64,000 bases of DNA from SVTX01 sp045632305 (GCA_045632305.1 JAZQWL010000010.1:68911-132910); one strand, 5' to 3'; counted from the stretch's first letter, positions 35,184 through 44,308 are shown. The notes: generated by a model from the sequence alone, not told the origin. Translations and numbers: made by a program.

Positions 35184-35579
35184 ATGCAAATGTCCGATGT
35201 TATTGCAGATATGCTCACAAGAATCAGAAATGCTAGCAACGCTAAGCATGCTACTGTTGACATTCCTGCATCCAACATGAAGAAGTCCATCGCAGATATC
35301 CTTGTTGAAGAAGGTTATATCAAGAGCTACGAAGTAGTTGAAGATGGCAAGCAGGGTACAATCAGAGTTACTCTCAAGTACCTTGGTAAGACAAAGGTTA
35401 TTAGAGGTCTCAAGCGCGTATCCAAGCCCGGTCTTAGAATTTACGTTGGTTATGAAAACATGCCCAAGGTAATGAACGGTCTCGGTATCGCAATCGTTTC
35501 CACATCTAAGGGTATCATGACAGACAAGAAGGCTCGCGCACTTAAGGTTGGCGGCGAAGTTCTCGCGTTTGTTTGGTAA
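35184..35579 (+). CDS. rpsH: 30S ribosomal protein S8
   Basis: A 131-aa central-domain primary binder and, in E. coli, the repressor of the spc operon. MQMSDVIADMLTRIRNA is the family start; ATG 35184 follows GGAGGA (35171-35176). An in-frame TTG upstream is not needed. Confidence 0.97.
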   Translation: MQMSDVIADMLTRIRNASNAKHATVDIPASNMKKSIADILVEEGYIKSYEVVEDGKQGTIRVTLKYLGKTKVIRGLKRVSKPGLRIYVGYENMPKVMNGLGIAIVSTSKGIMTDKKARALKVGGEVLAFVW

Positions 35580-35599
35580 TTGATAGGAGGTATACTAAT

Positions 35600-36220
35600 A
35601 TGTCAAGAATTGGTAGAATGCCTGTCGTAATTCCTGCAGGTGTAACAGTAACACTTAACGGTAACACACTTACTGCTAAGGGCCCCAAGGGCACACTCAC
35701 TGAGTCCTTTAGTGAAAGAATGACAATCACAGTTGAAGGCAACCAGATCCTCGTAACACGTCCTACAGACGACAAGGAAGACAGAAGCGTACACGGTCTC
35801 ACACGTGCTCTTATTCAGAACATGATCACAGGTGTATCCGTTGGCTATCAGAAGATCCTTATGATCATGGGCGTTGGTTACAAGGCAGTTAAGGTTGGTA
35901 AGGACCTTCAGCTTTTCCTCGGTTACTCCCTTGTTCCTACAAGCGGACTTCCCCAGGATAAGTACATCATCAGCGACACTGATGAAGTAAAGCTTTCAGT
36001 TCCTAACGAAGCTGAAATTAAGGCACTTGGAATTGACAAGATGACAACTGAAAAGATCAATGGCGGTCTTATCATCATCGTAAGCGGTGCTGACAAGCAG
36101 GCAGTTGGTCAGATGGCAGCTGTTATCAGAAGCAAGCGTCCCCCCGAACCCTACCACGGTAAGGGTATTCGCTACATCGACGAATACGTTCGTCGTAAAG
36201 CCGGTAAGACTGGTAAATAA
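35600..36220 (+). CDS. rplF: 50S ribosomal protein L6, longer than usual
   Basis: A large-subunit protein near the GTPase centre. The N-terminal MSRIGRMPVVIPAGV and C-terminal PEPYHGKGIRY are conserved. It is 206 aa against about 180 usual; the extra residues lie in the second domain around LVPTSGLPQDKY to EAEIKALG. TAGGAGG lies upstream of ATG 35600. Confidence 0.96.
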   Translation: MSRIGRMPVVIPAGVTVTLNGNTLTAKGPKGTLTESFSERMTITVEGNQILVTRPTDDKEDRSVHGLTRALIQNMITGVSVGYQKILMIMGVGYKAVKVGKDLQLFLGYSLVPTSGLPQDKYIISDTDEVKLSVPNEAEIKALGIDKMTTEKINGGLIIIVSGADKQAVGQMAAVIRSKRPPEPYHGKGIRYIDEYVRRKAGKTGK

Positions 36221-36238
36221 TGAAAGGAGTGGAGTAAA

Positions 36239-36598
36239 ATGGTATCAAGAAAAGACAGCAATAAGGCTCGCCTTAAGAGACATAAGAGAGTCAGAGCAAA
36301 GATTTCCGGTACTGCAGCTCGTCCCCGTCTTTGCGTATATCGCTCTAATGCGAATATTTCCGCGCAGATCATTGACGACGTAGCAGGCAAGACATTGGTT
36401 TCCGCTTCTACTTACGGCGCTTCCTTCGAGGGCAACGGTGGTAACAAGGCCGCAGCTCGCGAGGTTGGTAAGGCACTTGCGGAAAAGGCAGTTGCAATGG
36501 GCATCACAGAAGTCGTTTTCGACAGAGGCGGCTATGTATATCACGGACGTGTATCGGAATTGGCTGACGGCGCTCGCGAGGGCGGCTTGAAGTTCTAA
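36239..36598 (+). CDS. rplR: 50S ribosomal protein L18
   Basis: A 119-aa 5S rRNA-binding protein; KRHKRVRAKISGTAARPR and FDRGGYVYHGRV are conserved. AAAGGAG precedes the start. Confidence 0.97.
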   Translation: MVSRKDSNKARLKRHKRVRAKISGTAARPRLCVYRSNANISAQIIDDVAGKTLVSASTYGASFEGNGGNKAAAREVGKALAEKAVAMGITEVVFDRGGYVYHGRVSELADGAREGGLKF

Positions 36599-36629
36599 TC
36601 CATTTCGGATTAGTAACCGGTTTGTACAC

Positions 36630-36660
36630 TGTTCAAACACATTTATTTGAACATTTTTCA
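36630..36660 (+). promoter_or_regulatory. Terminator-like hairpin between rplR and rpsE
   Basis: TGTTCAAA (36630-36637) pairs with TTTGAACA (36646-36653), followed by TTTTTC. The AT-rich stem is weak and sits inside an operon that must continue, so partial attenuation or an mRNA-processing site is likelier than full termination. Confidence 0.45.
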
Positions 36661-36674
36661 GGAGGAAACCAGAA

Positions 36675-37178
36675 ATGGCACAGAGATTTAATCCGGCAGA
36701 AGTTGAGCTTACAGAAAAGCTCGTTTCGCTGAACCGTGTTTCCAAGACAGTTAAGGGTGGTCGTATCGCTCGTTTCGCAGCACTTATGGTTGTAGGCGAT
36801 GGCAACGGTCACGTAGGCGTAGGTCTTGGTAAGGCAGCTGAAGTACCCGAAGCAATCCGCAAGGGTATTGAAGACGCAAAGAAGAATATGATCACAGTTT
36901 CCCTTAAGGGAACAACAATTCCCCACGAAGTTACAGGTGTATTCGGCGCAGGTAAGGTGCTTCTTAAGCCCGCTGCACTCGGTACAGGTATCATCGCAGG
37001 TGGTAAGGTAAGAGCTGTACTTGAGGCAGCCGGTATTTCCAATATCAGAGCTAAGTCCCTTCGTTCCAGCAACCCCACAAACGTTGTTAAGGCAACAATG
37101 GAAGGTCTCAAGGAACTCCGTACAGCAGAAGAAGTTGCTAAGATCCGCGATATTAGCGTTGAACAGGTTAAGGGTTAA
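36675..37178 (+). CDS. rpsE: 30S ribosomal protein S5
   Basis: A 167-aa decoding-fidelity protein; VSKTVKGGRIARFAALMVVGD and GVGLGKAAEVPEAI are conserved. An AGGAGG site follows the small hairpin in the 76-base gap after rplR. Confidence 0.98.
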   Translation: MAQRFNPAEVELTEKLVSLNRVSKTVKGGRIARFAALMVVGDGNGHVGVGLGKAAEVPEAIRKGIEDAKKNMITVSLKGTTIPHEVTGVFGAGKVLLKPAALGTGIIAGGKVRAVLEAAGISNIRAKSLRSSNPTNVVKATMEGLKELRTAEEVAKIRDISVEQVKG

Positions 37179-37192
37179 GGAGGAGAATGACG

Positions 37193-37372
37193 ATGAAAAA
37201 GGTAACACTTGTAAAGAGTCTTATTTGCTCCAAGCCCAACCAGAAGGCAACTGCACAGTCCCTCGGTCTCAAGAAGATCGGTGACAGCATTGTACACGCA
37301 GATGACGCAGTTCTTGCAGGCAAGATTAAAGTCATCGCTCACCTCGTTACAGTTGAAACTGTAGAAGGCTAA
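37193..37372 (+). CDS. rpmD: 50S ribosomal protein L30
   Basis: A 59-aa protein (KVTLVKSLICSKPNQKATAQ). ATG 37193 is chosen over ATG 37187 because AAGGAGGAG (37177-37185) is spaced seven bases from the former. Confidence 0.95.
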   Translation: MKKVTLVKSLICSKPNQKATAQSLGLKKIGDSIVHADDAVLAGKIKVIAHLVTVETVEG

Positions 37373-37388
37373 TAGGAGGTACAGAGTA

Positions 37389-37832
37389 ATGAAACTTAAT
37401 GAACTCAGACCCGCTGAGGGTTCCGCAAAGTCCGCTTACAGAAAGGGCAGAGGCCCCGGTTCCGGTAACGGTAAGACTGCAGGTAAGGGACACAAGGGTC
37501 AGAACGCTCGCTCCGGCGGTGGTGTAAGACCCGGTTTTGAAGGCGGTCAGATTCCGCTTTACAGAAAGCATCCTAAGAGAGGCTTCAATAATAAGTTTGC
37601 TACAAACTATGCTATCGTAAACGTTCAGACAATTAACGACAGATTCGAAAACGGCGCTGTTGTTGATATGGAAGCACTCCTCGCTTCTAAGATCATCCGC
37701 AAGCCCATGGATGGACTTAAGGTTCTTGGTAACGGTGAGCTCACAAAGAGCGTAACGGTTAAGGCAAACATCTTCTCCGCAACAGCAAAGGAAAAGATAA
37801 CAGCAGCAGGTGGACAGGCAGAGGAGGTATAA
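37389..37832 (+). CDS. rplO: 50S ribosomal protein L15
   Basis: A 147-aa assembly protein; MKLNELRPAEGSAKS and the Gly/Lys-rich RGPGSGNGKTAGKGHKGQ loop are typical. The stop lies four bases before secY. Confidence 0.97.
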   Translation: MKLNELRPAEGSAKSAYRKGRGPGSGNGKTAGKGHKGQNARSGGGVRPGFEGGQIPLYRKHPKRGFNNKFATNYAIVNVQTINDRFENGAVVDMEALLASKIIRKPMDGLKVLGNGELTKSVTVKANIFSATAKEKITAAGGQAEEV

Positions 37833-37836
37833 AAGG

Positions 37837-39303
37837 ATGTTTCAGACGTTAAAAAATGCGTGGAAGACCCCCGAGCTTAAGACTAAGCTTCTCTTCACAT
37901 TAATTATCGTTATCCTTTACCGACTTGGCGCAAGCATAATGGTACCGTGGATCGATCCCGCGGCAACAACACAGATGGTTGACATGTATTCGGGTACAGT
38001 TCTCGAATATTTGAGCCTCCTTTCCGGTGGCGCGTTGACACAGGCGACGTTGTTTGCTCTTTCGGTATCTCCCTATATCACTGCATCCATCGTAATGCAG
38101 CTTCTTACAATCGCTATTCCGAAGCTTGAACAGCTCTCCAAGGAAGGCGAAGAAGGTAAGAAGAAGATTTCCGCAATCACAAGACTTGTAACAATTGCTT
38201 TGGCGCTAATCACATCCTTTGGTTACACATTGATGATCATGAGCCAGAGCATGACAACACTCGTAAAGCTTAAGACAGGCGTTGGCTACACATGGGTTAA
38301 CGGCAACACAACAAAGGCATTTAACATCGTTGAGATCTTCAAGAACGGTGTTGGCTTGCAGTTTGTAGCAATTATTGCTTGCTACTGCGCAGGTGCTGCT
38401 CTTGTTATGTGGCTTGCTGAAAAGATCAACGAAAAGGGTATTGGTAACGGTATTTCCATCATCCTCTTCGCTAACATCTTGTCCGGTATTCCCACAACAG
38501 TTGCTAACCTTTGGGCACTCGCTTCCACACCTTTCAAGGCAGGTGTGAACGACGGCTTCCACGCTTCTATGATCGTTGCTCCTGCACTCGCACTTCTCAT
38601 CGTAGCAATCGTTGTTGCTGCAGTTTACTTCATTGTTTGGTTCACAAACTCTGAGAGAAGAATTCCCGTTCAGTACGCAAAGAGAGTAGTTGGCAGAAAG
38701 ATGTATGGCGGCCAGTCCTCCAGTCTTCCTTTGAAGCTTAACATGTCCGGCGTTATGCCTATCATCTTCGCGAACGCAATTGTAACGATTCCCGCTACAA
38801 TTTCCATGTTCACAACAAACGCGAAGGCAGAGTGGATCAAGAAGGCGAACAACCTTATTGCCGGTTTCAACCAGACAAATCCCCTCTACATCATTTTGTT
38901 TGCAATCTTGCTTATTGCATTCGCATTCTTCTATATTATGATCTCCTTCAACCCTGTTGAGGTTGCAAATAATATCAGAAATAACGGTGGCGCTATCCCC
39001 GGTATCAGACCCGGTAAGCCCACAAAGGACTTCATCCAGAAGATCCTTAACAGAATAACATTTATAGGCGCAATCTTCCTTGCAGTAATCGCTGTACTTC
39101 CTATGATCGTATATGCGATTCTCGCAATCGAGCCCATCTACAACTCCGTTGGTACATTCCTTAATGTTAACCTCGTAGGTGTTCTTGGTGGTATCGCGTT
39201 CTCCGGTTCTTCAATCCTCATCGTTGTAGGTGTTGCACTTGAAACAATCAGAGAGCTCGAGGCACAGCTCACAATGCGTAACTATAAGGGATTCCTTGAT
39301 TAA
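37837..39303 (+). CDS. secY: Protein translocase subunit SecY
   Basis: Core channel of the Sec translocon in the cytoplasmic membrane, ten transmembrane segments expected. GNGISIILFANILS and the SGVMPIIFANAIV region are conserved. It is 488 aa, about 50 more than many SecYs; the extra residues lie in outer loops near the third and fourth segments (KTGVGYTWVNGNTTKAFNI). ATG 37837 follows GAGGAGG inside the rplO end. Confidence 0.97.
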   Translation: MFQTLKNAWKTPELKTKLLFTLIIVILYRLGASIMVPWIDPAATTQMVDMYSGTVLEYLSLLSGGALTQATLFALSVSPYITASIVMQLLTIAIPKLEQLSKEGEEGKKKISAITRLVTIALALITSFGYTLMIMSQSMTTLVKLKTGVGYTWVNGNTTKAFNIVEIFKNGVGLQFVAIIACYCAGAALVMWLAEKINEKGIGNGISIILFANILSGIPTTVANLWALASTPFKAGVNDGFHASMIVAPALALLIVAIVVAAVYFIVWFTNSERRIPVQYAKRVVGRKMYGGQSSSLPLKLNMSGVMPIIFANAIVTIPATISMFTTNAKAEWIKKANNLIAGFNQTNPLYIILFAILLIAFAFFYIMISFNPVEVANNIRNNGGAIPGIRPGKPTKDFIQKILNRITFIGAIFLAVIAVLPMIVYAILAIEPIYNSVGTFLNVNLVGVLGGIAFSGSSILIVVGVALETIRELEAQLTMRNYKGFLD

Positions 39304-39345
39304 TTAAGACACAACGATAATATAAAATCCATTGGAGGTTAAACC

Positions 39346-39984
39346 ATGAATTTGATATTAATGGGTGCTCCCGGCGCGGGTAAAGGCACACAGTCAGCTA
39401 AAATTTCTGAAAAGTACAACATTCCCGCTATAGCAACAGGAGATATTCTCCGCGGCGCTATCAAGGCCGGAACAGAGCTTGGTTTGTCTGCAAAGAGTTA
39501 TATCGATGCAGGTAAGCTCGTTCCCGATGCAGTTGTGATCGGTATTATTAAGGAATATCTTTCGACAGAAGCTTGTAAGAATGGCTTCATACTTGACGGT
39601 TTCCCCCGTTCCATTCCTCAGGCAGAGGCGCTTGACACTCTCGGTGTTAAGATCGACGTAGTCCTCAGCATTGAGGTTGATGATGAAAAGATCATTCAGA
39701 GAATGAGCGGAAGAAGAGTTTGCTCCTGCGGCGCTTCTTACCACGTTGACTACAACGCTCCCAAGGTTGAGGGCGTATGTGACAAGTGCGGTAACGAGCT
39801 TTACATCAGAAATGATGACGCTGCTGAAACCGTTGCAAACAGACTCAAAACTTACCACGCACAGACCGAGCCGCTTAAGGATTTCTATGCGGCAAAGGGA
39901 CTTCTTGTTGAGGTTGACGGACACCGCAGCGTTGAAGAAACAACAGCTCTTGTGTTCTCCGTTCTTGACAAGGTAGAGGCGTAA
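39346..39984 (+). CDS. adk: Adenylate kinase
   Basis: Interconverts AMP and ATP with ADP. The P-loop GAPGAGKGTQ is at residue 7. The LID domain carries four cysteines (CSCGASYH and CDKCGNEL), the zinc-stabilised Gram-positive form. Length is 212 aa. TTGGAGG lies before the start. Confidence 0.97.
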   Translation: MNLILMGAPGAGKGTQSAKISEKYNIPAIATGDILRGAIKAGTELGLSAKSYIDAGKLVPDAVVIGIIKEYLSTEACKNGFILDGFPRSIPQAEALDTLGVKIDVVLSIEVDDEKIIQRMSGRRVCSCGASYHVDYNAPKVEGVCDKCGNELYIRNDDAAETVANRLKTYHAQTEPLKDFYAAKGLLVEVDGHRSVEETTALVFSVLDKVEA

Positions 39985-40004
39985 AATAAACTCGAGGTAG
40001 ACGA

Positions 40005-40766
40005 ATGATTCAGTTGAAGAATCAGGCACAGCTTGAAACAATGCAGGTTGCCTGCAGAATTACGGGAGAAGCACTGCTTCTCGCCCGTGATAGCATTCGT
40101 GAGGGCATGAGCACCTATGAGCTTGACAAGATCATAAGAAATTATATCGAGTCGCAGGGCGCTCGCCCCTCCTTCCTCGGATACGGCGGATTCCCCGGTA
40201 GCGCTTGTATAAGCATAAACGACGAAGTAATTCACGGAATTCCTTCCAAGAAGGTCATCATCAAAAACGGTGATATCGTGAAGGTTGACGTTGGAGCTTT
40301 CTACAAGGGTTATCACGGAGACGCCGCAAGAACTATTCCTGTAGGAACTGTAAGCGACGAAGCGAAGAAGCTCATTGAGGTAACTCGTGAAAGCTTTTTC
40401 CGTGGCATAGAACAGCTCAAGGTCGGTAACAGACTTGGAGACGTTGGTCACGCGATCGATTCCTACGTTGTTGAGAATGGCTTTTCCACAGTGAAGAGAT
40501 ACATCGGACACGGAATCGGAACCGAGCTTCATCAGTCTCCCGACGTTCCGAATTACGGAACAGCGGGCAGAGGAACAAGATTGCTCGCGGGAATGACTCT
40601 GGCAATTGAACCAATGGTCAATGTCGGAGGAGAAAATGTCAGAGATCTCTCTGACGGTTGGACAGTGAAAACTGCCGACGGAACATTGTCTGCTCATTAT
40701 GAAAACACGGTTGCATTGACTAATGACGGCGTGATCGTTATGACGCAGATCGACAAAGATTTTTGA
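40005..40766 (+). CDS. map: Methionine aminopeptidase type I
   Basis: Removes N-terminal methionine during translation. Metal ligands are recognisable in KVDVGAFYKGYHGDAA (two Asp), GHGIGTELHQSP (His) and AIEPMVNVGG (Glu). It is 253 aa. It follows adk in the usual Clostridia order. Confidence 0.97.
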   Translation: MIQLKNQAQLETMQVACRITGEALLLARDSIREGMSTYELDKIIRNYIESQGARPSFLGYGGFPGSACISINDEVIHGIPSKKVIIKNGDIVKVDVGAFYKGYHGDAARTIPVGTVSDEAKKLIEVTRESFFRGIEQLKVGNRLGDVGHAIDSYVVENGFSTVKRYIGHGIGTELHQSPDVPNYGTAGRGTRLLAGMTLAIEPMVNVGGENVRDLSDGWTVKTADGTLSAHYENTVALTNDGVIVMTQIDKDF

Positions 40767-40806
40767 GTTTTGAATTTGGTATGAACCATATTTAGGAGGA
40801 TTTATT

Positions 40807-41025
40807 TTGCCGAAGGATGATGTAATTGAATTTGAAGGCGAAGTAGTTGAGGCACTTCCCAACGCGACCTTCAAGGTAAAGCTTCCCAACGGTCACATCG
40901 TGACTGCTCATATTTCGGGAAAGCTGAGAATTAACTATATCAGAGTTTTGCCCGGTGACCACGTAACTGTTGAGGTTTCGGTTTACGACCTCACAAAGGG
41001 TCGCATTACATGGCGCTCTAAATAA
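40807..41025 (+). CDS. infA: Translation initiation factor IF-1
   Basis: A 72-aa OB-fold factor that blocks the A site during initiation; GEVVEALPNATFKVKLPNGH and ISGKLRINYIRVLPGD are conserved. The start codon is TTG at 40807, placed by AGGAGG at 40795-40800. Confidence 0.96.
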   Translation: MPKDDVIEFEGEVVEALPNATFKVKLPNGHIVTAHISGKLRINYIRVLPGDHVTVEVSVYDLTKGRITWRSK

Positions 41026-41090
41026 TAAAATTAAAACCGTGATGTGGCTTTGCCACGAAAAAATACTCTAAAGAAAGGTGGTTTACAGGA

Positions 41091-41204
41091 ATGAAAGTTA
41101 AACCGTCCGTAAAGAAAATCTGCGAAAAGTGCAAGATTATTAAGAGAAAAGGTAAAGTCATGGTTATCTGCGAGAACCCCAAGCACAAGCAGAAGCAGGG
41201 TTAA
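41091..41204 (+). CDS. rpmJ: 50S ribosomal protein L36
   Basis: A 37-aa zinc-ribbon protein. MKVKPSVKKICEKCK continues to CENPKHKQKQG, giving the C-x2-C...C-x4-H zinc site. AAAGGTGG lies upstream. A small hairpin (GTGGC/GCCAC) near 41045 sits in the gap after infA. Confidence 0.95.
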   Translation: MKVKPSVKKICEKCKIIKRKGKVMVICENPKHKQKQG

Positions 41205-41256
41205 TCGCAAGCTTGACTTTAACAATCAACTCATTTTAACAGAGAGGTAAAAACAG

Positions 41257-41625
41257 ATGGCACGTATAGCTGGTGTTGATATTCCCAATAACAAGCGCGT
41301 TGAAATCGCCCTTACTTACATTTATGGTATTGGACGCAAGAGCGCAAATGATATCATAGCTCAGACAGGCATCAACCCTGATACAAGAGCTAAGGACCTT
41401 ACAGAGGAAGAAATTGCAAAGCTTCGTGATGTTATCGAAAACTCTTACAAAGTTGAAGGTGATCTTCGTAGAGAAGTTTCCCTCAATATCAAGAGAATGG
41501 TAGAAATCAACTGCTACCGCGGTATCAGACACAGAAAGGGTCTTCCCGTAAGAGGTCAGAGAACAAAGACAAATGCGAGAACAAGAAAAGGTCCCGCTAA
41601 GACAATTGCTAACAAGAAGAAATAA
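41257..41625 (+). CDS. rpsM: 30S ribosomal protein S13
   Basis: A 122-aa small-subunit head protein; MARIAGVDIPNNKRVEIALTY and RGLPVRGQRTKTNARTRKG are conserved (here YRGIRHRKGLPVRGQ). It starts the alpha-operon part of the cluster. Confidence 0.98.
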   Translation: MARIAGVDIPNNKRVEIALTYIYGIGRKSANDIIAQTGINPDTRAKDLTEEEIAKLRDVIENSYKVEGDLRREVSLNIKRMVEINCYRGIRHRKGLPVRGQRTKTNARTRKGPAKTIANKKK

Positions 41626-41640
41626 AGGAGTGGCATAGAC

Positions 41641-42039
41641 ATGGCAAAAGCAAATGCAAAGAAAGTTGTCAAGAGACGCCGCGAAAGAAAGAATATTGAA
41701 AAGGGCGCAGTACACATTCAGTCCACTTTCAATAACACTATCGTTACAATTACAGACGTTAACGGCAACGCAATTTCCTGGGCTTCCGCTGGTGAGCTTG
41801 GTTTCAAGGGTTCTAGAAAGTCTACTCCCTTCGCAGCTCAGTCAGCTTCCGAAACAGCAGCAAAGGCTGCAGTTGAGCACGGTCTCAAGTCTGTTGAAGT
41901 ATATGTAAAGGGTCCCGGTTCGGGCCGTGAATCCGCAATTCGCGCACTCGAAACATGTGGTCTTCAGATTACACTTATCAAAGACGTTACTCCCATCCCC
42001 CACAACGGATGCAGACCGCCTAAGCGCAGACGCGTATAA
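41641..42039 (+). CDS. rpsK: 30S ribosomal protein S11
   Basis: A 132-aa platform protein; IQSTFNNTIVTITD and PHNGCRPPKRRRV are conserved. It is separated from rpsM by 15 bases. Confidence 0.98.
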   Translation: MAKANAKKVVKRRRERKNIEKGAVHIQSTFNNTIVTITDVNGNAISWASAGELGFKGSRKSTPFAAQSASETAAKAAVEHGLKSVEVYVKGPGSGRESAIRALETCGLQITLIKDVTPIPHNGCRPPKRRRV

Positions 42040-42059
42040 TTTAAAGGAGGTAGTTTAAA

Positions 42060-42686
42060 ATGGCTAGATACACAGGTCCCGCATGTAAGCTCTGCCGTAG
42101 AGAAGGTAAGAAGCTCTACCTCAAGGGCGAAAGATGCACAAGCGGCAAGTGCGCACTTGACCGCAGAAATACAGCTCCCGGCCAGCACGGCGCAGCTAAG
42201 AAGAAGATGGGCGAATACGGCCTTCAGCTTCGTGAAAAGCAGACAACAAAGAGATACTACGGTGTTCTTGAAAAGCAGTTCAAGAATTACTATGAAGAGG
42301 CAGCTCGCAAGGAAGGTATGACAGGTGAAAACCTCCTCGTTCTCCTTGAAAGACGTCTTGACAACACAATCTTCAGAATGGGTCTTGCTGAGTCTCACAA
42401 GGAAGCTCGTCAGCTCGTTCTTCATGCAAACTTCACACTTAACGGCAAGAAGGTTAACATTCCTTCCATCCTCGTTAAGCCCGGCGATGTAATCGCAACA
42501 AAGGAATCAGCTCGCGACAACGGCAGAATCAAGGAACTCGTTGAGGCTCTTGAATCCAAGGTTGCTCCTAAGTGGCTCGAGGTTAACAAGACAGACCTTA
42601 CAGCTAAGGTTGTTGCAATGCCTGCAAGAGAAGATATTGACTTCGACTTCAACGAACAGCTTATCGTTGAACTTTACTCCAAGTAA
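42060..42686 (+). CDS. rpsD: 30S ribosomal protein S4, zinc type
   Basis: A 208-aa assembly initiator and, in many bacteria, repressor of its own operon. The N-terminal CKLCRREGKKLYL and later CTSGKC give a four-cysteine zinc site. The central S4 RNA-binding domain (RLDNTIFRMG) is intact. Confidence 0.98.
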   Translation: MARYTGPACKLCRREGKKLYLKGERCTSGKCALDRRNTAPGQHGAAKKKMGEYGLQLREKQTTKRYYGVLEKQFKNYYEEAARKEGMTGENLLVLLERRLDNTIFRMGLAESHKEARQLVLHANFTLNGKKVNIPSILVKPGDVIATKESARDNGRIKELVEALESKVAPKWLEVNKTDLTAKVVAMPAREDIDFDFNEQLIVELYSK

Positions 42687-42695
42687 TACCACTTT

Positions 42696-42737
42696 GGGTA
42701 ACCGTGGTTTTACGTTATTTTTGCGAATCCGTTACCC
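42696..42737 (+). promoter_or_regulatory. Inverted repeat in the rpsD-rpoA gap
   Basis: GGGTAAC (42696-42702) pairs with GTTACCC (42731-42737) across a 28-base AT-rich interval. No promoter or terminator is evident. It may modulate rpoA expression. Confidence 0.4.
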
Positions 42738-42787
42738 GATTTTAGGCAAATTGCTTATCTAAAAATTTTAAGGAGGTTTTATTTGGA

Positions 42788-43762
42788 ATGATTGAAATAG
42801 AGAAGCCCAATATATCTACTGTAAATTTGAGCGAGGATGGCACACGCGGTACATTTATCGTTGAGCCCCTTGAAAGAGGATTTGGACAGACTCTTGGTAA
42901 CTCTCTCCGCAGAGTTCTTATGAGCTCTCTTCCCGGTTACGCAGTAACAAATATTAAGATTGACGGTGTTCTTCACGAATTCTCCACAGTTCCCGGTGTT
43001 ACCGAGGACGTAACAGAGATCATTCTTAACGTGAAGGGTATTATCGCTAAGCTTCATTGCACAGGTCCCAAGATCGTTGTTATCGACGTTGTTGGTGAGC
43101 ACAATGTAACAGCCGGTGATATCAAGGCAGATACAGACATTGAGATCCTCAATCCTGATCACCACATCGCAACAGTTGCTGAAAATGAAAGATTCTATAT
43201 GGAACTTACATTCAACTGTGACAGAGGTTACGTATCCTCTGAGCGCAACAAGCAGCTTCATACAGATATGCTCGGTATGAACTCCGCGCTCCCCATCAAC
43301 ACAATCTTCACAGACTCAATTTACACCCCCGTTTACAACGTAAACTTTGAGGTTGAAAATACTCGTTCCGGTAGCAACACTGATCTTGACAAGCTCACGA
43401 TCAACGTTCTTACAAACGGTACAATCTCAGCTAAGGAAGCGATTTCGCTCGGAGCCAAGATTCTCAATGAGCATCTCAACTTGTTTGTCGGATTGTCAGA
43501 CGAGCCCGATGTCGGCGGTATCATGGTTGAGAGAGAAGAAACTATTAAAGAAAAGGTTCTTGAGATGACCATTGAGGAACTTGACATGTCTGTAAGAAGC
43601 TTCAATTGCTTGAAGCGTGCAGGCATTGATACAGTGGAAGATTTGACAAACCGCACCGAAGAGGATATGATCAAGGTTCGTAACCTCGGTAAGAAGTCGC
43701 TTGACGAAGTTATCCAGAAGCTCCATTCCCTCGGCTTAGATCTTAAGCGCGAAGAGGAGTAA
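42788..43762 (+). CDS. rpoA: DNA-directed RNA polymerase alpha subunit
   Basis: Assembles RNA polymerase and contacts UP elements. The N-terminal dimerisation domain (RGFGQTLGNSLRRVLMSSL) and C-terminal domain (LKRAGIDTVEDLTNRTEEDM) are both complete. It is 324 aa. AGGAGG lies 11 bases before ATG 42788. Confidence 0.98.
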   Translation: MIEIEKPNISTVNLSEDGTRGTFIVEPLERGFGQTLGNSLRRVLMSSLPGYAVTNIKIDGVLHEFSTVPGVTEDVTEIILNVKGIIAKLHCTGPKIVVIDVVGEHNVTAGDIKADTDIEILNPDHHIATVAENERFYMELTFNCDRGYVSSERNKQLHTDMLGMNSALPINTIFTDSIYTPVYNVNFEVENTRSGSNTDLDKLTINVLTNGTISAKEAISLGAKILNEHLNLFVGLSDEPDVGGIMVEREETIKEKVLEMTIEELDMSVRSFNCLKRAGIDTVEDLTNRTEEDMIKVRNLGKKSLDEVIQKLHSLGLDLKREEE

Positions 43763-43801
43763 GAAATTTAGATTTATTAAGCAGAAGGAGGGAATACAGC
43801 A

Positions 43802-44149
43802 ATGCCCGGAACCAGAAAACTTGGCAGACCTACCGCACACAGAAAAGCTATGCTTCGCGGAATGGTTACCCTGCTGCTTGAGAACGGACAGGTAGAAACA
43901 ACTCTTACAAGAGCAAAGGAAGTTCGTTCCATCGCAGAAAAGATGATTACACTCGGCAAGAAGAATACTCTTGCAAGCCGTAGAGCAGCTCTCGCATACA
44001 TCACAAAGGAAGACGTAGTTACAAAGCTCTTCAACGAAATCGCTCCCAAGTATGCAGAACGCAACGGTGGTTATACACAGATTCTTAAGGTTGGTGCACG
44101 TCGTGGCGACGCAGCTGAAATGGCTATCGTTCGTCTTATCGAGGACTAA
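43802..44149 (+). CDS. rplQ: 50S ribosomal protein L17
   Basis: A 115-aa tunnel-exit protein; RKLGRPTAHRKAMLRGM and TTLTRAKEVRSIAEKMI are conserved. It is the last gene of the ribosomal cluster and is followed by a long structured non-coding region. Confidence 0.98.
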   Translation: MPGTRKLGRPTAHRKAMLRGMVTLLLENGQVETTLTRAKEVRSIAEKMITLGKKNTLASRRAALAYITKEDVVTKLFNEIAPKYAERNGGYTQILKVGARRGDAAEMAIVRLIED

Positions 44150-44156
44150 TCAGTAG

Positions 44157-44286
44157 ACTGATAATTTTGGCGTAGAACAAGCGCCACACGAATGAACTTA
44201 TTTGAGTTTATTTGACTCAAAGTGAATACATTCAAGGTTGAAACCCGCAGACTAAGTCTGCGGGTTTCTTCGATTTTATGTGGCGC
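44157..44286 (+). terminator. Terminator module, copy A, with alternative pairing
   Basis: A perfect 12-bp stem, AAACCCGCAGAC (44241-44252) / GTCTGCGGGTTT (44256-44267), acts as terminator after rplQ. It is enclosed by an outer stem GCGCCACA (44181-44188) / TGTGGCGC (44279-44286). The middle strand can also pair with TGGCG at 44168-44172, so two folds exclude each other. TTTGAGT/ACTCAAA at 44201-44221 adds another stem. Confidence 0.8.
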
Positions 44287-44308
44287 TTTAGGCGCGTGAG
44301 CTGCCTCT

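Noticed and set aside
40767..40806. Missing KOW-domain gene between map and infA
   Set aside because: Many Clostridia carry a ribosomal L14e-like gene here; only 40 bases exist, so it is truly absent, but absence is also common.
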